This document shows positions 5,680 through 6,955 of a DNA stretch of 6,955 nucleotides, in pieces; position 1 is the first letter of the stretch; every line of letters starts with the position of its first letter. The DNA comes from Rubrobacteraceae bacterium. Lineage in GTDB: Bacteria > Actinomycetota > Rubrobacteria > Rubrobacterales > Rubrobacteraceae. The notes under the pieces are model-generated. The model saw only the letters and a program-made list of their open reading frames with translations. It was not told where the DNA came from and ran no database searches. A program made the position numbers and the translations under genes. The stretch spans positions 1 through 6,955 of the forward strand of contig JAJNDJ010000071.1 of assembly GCA_021156345.1 (NCBI GenBank), given 5' to 3'.

Positions 5680-6311
5680 TTTCCGCATCGCTATTTTCGC
5701 GGATGCACAGCAGCCGAGGTATCTATCCTAGAGATAGCTGGCCACCCTATACTTGCGTTTCGGCTCTCGACCAATGGGCGAATGACGCCTCTGGTGGCGT
5801 AACTGCTTGGCACCATGCGTGCACCCAAGCGATCCCAGAACAACTGCCAGACTCTGACTGTAAGATTGAGACGCTTGGTGAGTTGGTCGATTATCTTGCA
5901 GAGGAACATGCCGCAATTATTTCTAGATACACTGCCGTGATCGTGGACTTCACGAGCACTCCAAACCCGTTAGTTTCAAAGACTTTGAAAGGCAGAGATG
6001 CAGAGCAGTGGCTTCGTCATCGGCAATGGAAGCAAGACTACGAAGCCCGCAAAGCCATTGAGCAGGGAAGAGAGCGTGAACTCAGAAACTTGCATCCACG
6101 GATCGACGAGTGGCCGAATATATCAAGAGAAGAGCTCGAACGCTTGGTTTGGACCAAACCTACCAGACTTGTCGCTGCAGACTTCGGAGTGTCCGACACT
6201 GCTATCGGTAAGAAGTGCCGCTTGGAAGGTATTAGGAAACCTCCACGCGGATTCTGGGCAAGAGTTGATTCCGGCAAGCTTCCTCATCCGCAAGGCAAAC
6301 CGCCGAAGTGA
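5568..6311 (+). CDS. Protein of unknown function with C-terminal helix-turn-helix-like domain (continues a frameshifted gene)
   Basis: The frame opens at 5562 and ends with TGA at 6309-6311. Counted from TTG 5568 it has 247 residues, but there is no ribosome site at that TTG, and the real start is probably in the preceding frame (5416 or 5380), joined at the G run 5608-5613. Residues 20-130 are not recognisable. Residues 141-178 are a strongly charged, helical stretch (QWLRHRQWKQDYEARKAIEQ) that may be a linker or coiled coil. Residues 184-247 match a recurrent compact domain with the pattern SREEL..LVW..P...VA..FGVSD.AI.K.C....I..PPRGFWA....GK, which looks like a helix-turn-helix DNA-binding unit and is found at the end of uncharacterised proteins. 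No catalytic motif is visible. If functional, a DNA-binding role is the safest inference. GC content is well below that of hypCDEF, which points to acquisition or relaxed selection. Confidence 0.65.
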   Translation: MVAGVITDSFHTRRGELETIRMLWEGQGNSHEVCAILISASLFSRMHSSRGIYPRDSWPPYTCVSALDQWANDASGGVTAWHHACTQAIPEQLPDSDCKIETLGELVDYLAEEHAAIISRYTAVIVDFTSTPNPLVSKTLKGRDAEQWLRHRQWKQDYEARKAIEQGRERELRNLHPRIDEWPNISREELERLVWTKPTRLVAADFGVSDTAIGKKCRLEGIRKPPRGFWARVDSGKLPHPQGKPPK

Positions 6312-6592
6312 CGTCTAAGAGCTAGTACCTGCCAGACTTTGCCAGGGGAGTAGAAGCCTCTCAAGCGAAGGATGCGACAGAGAGCGTGATAGTGTTTCAC
6401 CAGGACTCATTCGCTGCCGGATATCATGACGATGAGTACACTCTGCTTGGTATGGCCGTGAAGTACGCAGGACTGAACGGAGTCGAGGTCAAGGTGATCG
6501 GCACTAATCACGAGACCTTTTGAGTACGTCCGCTTGGCTTTTCGCAGGTCGTCAGGTGTGTCGGTTCCTGGTATGTGCCCTAGAGGGTTCTC
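6312..6592. other. Gap between the unknown-function gene and the DUF433 gene
   Basis: This 281-base gap holds one coding-like open frame (described separately, 6326-6523). Between 6524 and 6592 I see only a modest AGAGGG ribosome site (6582-6587) for the DUF433 gene, and no convincing promoter boxes or terminator hairpin. Confidence 0.5.
6326..6523 (+). CDS. Short coding-like open frame: small unknown protein or 3' remnant of a gene
   Basis: This frame is open from just after a TAG at 6323 to the TGA at 6521-6523 (65 codons) and has no ATG near its beginning. The translation looks protein-like rather than random: LPDFARGVEASQAKDATES, then VIVFHQDSFAAGYHDDEY, then TLLGMAVKYAGLNGVEVKVI and GTNHETF. 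A GTG at 6386 would give a 45-residue protein beginning (M)IVFHQDSF, but the ribosome site before it is poor. The alternating pattern (hydrophobic strand VIVF, helix TLLGMAVKYAGL, strand VEVKVIG) suggests a small alpha/beta fold. I do not recognise a family. It may be a real tiny gene or the tail of a gene whose 5' part was lost. It is in the same orientation as its neighbours. Confidence 0.4.
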   Translation, partial: YLPDFARGVEASQAKDATESVIVFHQDSFAAGYHDDEYTLLGMAVKYAGLNGVEVKVIGTNHETF

Positions 6593-6847
6593 ATGCCAGT
6601 GAGGTATTCTTCAGTTCCTATGAAAACTCGCTACGAACATGATGTTCTCAATGAGGCTCGCGTCCCAGAGATTGCCGGCACGACGTTGAAGGTCGTAGAG
6701 CTAGTTATCGAGCAGCAAGCGTATGGATGGAGTCCGGAGGAGCTTTACTTCCAGCACCCTCACCTGACGCTTGGGCAGATCCACCCGGTGCTCGCCTACT
6801 ACTGGGACCACCGCGAGGAGCTAGACAGCGCCGCACACTTTCGATAA
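6593..6847 (+). CDS. DUF433 family protein (VapB-like antitoxin)
   Basis: The 84-residue product carries the DUF433 pattern: VPEIAGTTLKVVELVIEQQAYGWSPEELYFQHPHLTLGQIHPVLAYYWDHREELD (residues 28-78). This corresponds to the family's GxPRIAGTRI...EGxSPEEIxxxYPHLTxxQVxAALAYYxxHxEEID. Such proteins are small helix-turn-helix DNA-binding antitoxins, commonly followed by a PIN-domain (DUF5615) toxin gene. The usual PRIAGTR is here PEIAGTT, a small departure in the conserved loop. ATG 6593 has AGAGGG 5 nt upstream; ATG 6620 is a possible alternative start. The next gene, 25 nt downstream, does not begin like a PIN toxin, so this may be an orphan antitoxin or a different kind of pair. Family assignment is good; the antitoxin role is inferred from the family. 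Confidence 0.8.
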   Translation: MPVRYSSVPMKTRYEHDVLNEARVPEIAGTTLKVVELVIEQQAYGWSPEELYFQHPHLTLGQIHPVLAYYWDHREELDSAAHFR

Positions 6848-6856
6848 GCAAAGACC

Positions 6857-6865
6857 AGAGGAGGT
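6857..6865 (+). promoter_or_regulatory. Strong ribosome binding site of the last gene
   Basis: AGAGGAGGT is a near-perfect Shine-Dalgarno sequence, 8 nt from GGAGG to GTG 6873. It sets the GTG start of the following partial gene. Confidence 0.75.
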
Positions 6866-6872
6866 TCCCGTT

Positions 6873-6955
6873 GTGATCGGTCCTCGCTACAGCAAAGAAG
6901 AGTTCGCCCGGCGGGGAGACGAGATCTACGAGCGAGATATCGTCTCTCGCTTCGG
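6873..6955 (+). CDS. Conserved hypothetical protein, 3'-partial
   Basis: The frame starts at GTG 6873 and runs off the end of the window after 27 codons. The visible sequence is (M)IGPRYSKEEFARRGDEIYERDIVSRF. The segment YSKEEFARRGDEIYERDI recalls a small uncharacterised protein family seen in Rubrobacter, Chloroflexi and cyanobacteria, whose members I remember as continuing with a VAIDI-type strand; this continuation cannot be checked here. It lies 25 nt after the DUF433 stop in the same direction, so the two are probably co-transcribed. The strong ribosome site suggests higher translation than for DUF433. It does not look like the start of a PIN nuclease. Function unknown. Confidence 0.65.
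   Translation, partial: MIGPRYSKEEFARRGDEIYERDIVSRF

Overview
The window looks like a bacterial chromosome fragment. It holds the end of a [NiFe]-hydrogenase maturation (hyp) operon, followed by a lower-GC accessory region. The hyp part is GC-rich but uses ATA (Ile) and AGG (Arg) codons freely. That codon style, the presence of two HypC-type genes and the later DUF433 gene would fit a Rubrobacter-like actinobacterium or a relative. This is a judgement from style, not a proven assignment.

Positions 1-5022 (all + strand) encode, in order, HypF (5' end cut by the window edge), HypC, a second HypC/HupF-type protein with a different cysteine pattern, HypD and HypE. The genes are very tightly packed. 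hypC and hypC2 share an ATGA overlap, hypC2 runs 56 nt into hypD, and hypD and hypE share a GTGA overlap. Together they make and insert the Fe(CN)2CO group of a [NiFe]-hydrogenase. HypF moves a carbamoyl group from carbamoyl phosphate to the C-terminal cysteine of HypE. HypE dehydrates it to a thiocyanate. HypC and HypD carry the iron, accept the cyanides and deliver the group to the large subunit. hypA, hypB and the hydrogenase subunits are not in the window; if they are linked, they should lie upstream of position 1.

Positions 5023-5379 are non-coding as far as I can see. They contain a cluster of short palindromes (5206-5266) resembling the dispersed TGGATTCCCGC/GCGGGAATGAC type of REP-like element. 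No convincing terminator follows hypE.

Positions 5380-6311 encode one probable protein of unknown function, broken by a one-base frameshift at a run of six G (5608-5613). Its C-terminus carries a compact helix-turn-helix-like domain (SREEL..LVW..P... GVSD.AIGK.C ... PPRGFWA). Positions 6312-6592 contain a short coding-like open frame (to 6523) that may be a tiny gene or a gene remnant. Positions 6593-6847 encode a DUF433 (VapB-like antitoxin) protein. From 6873 a small conserved hypothetical protein begins behind a very strong Shine-Dalgarno sequence and runs off the window.

The best leads are the variant second HypC, the period-8 GCTGACA repeat in front of two hyp genes, the homopolymer frameshift, the overlooked small open frame, and the DUF433 gene without a PIN partner directly after it.
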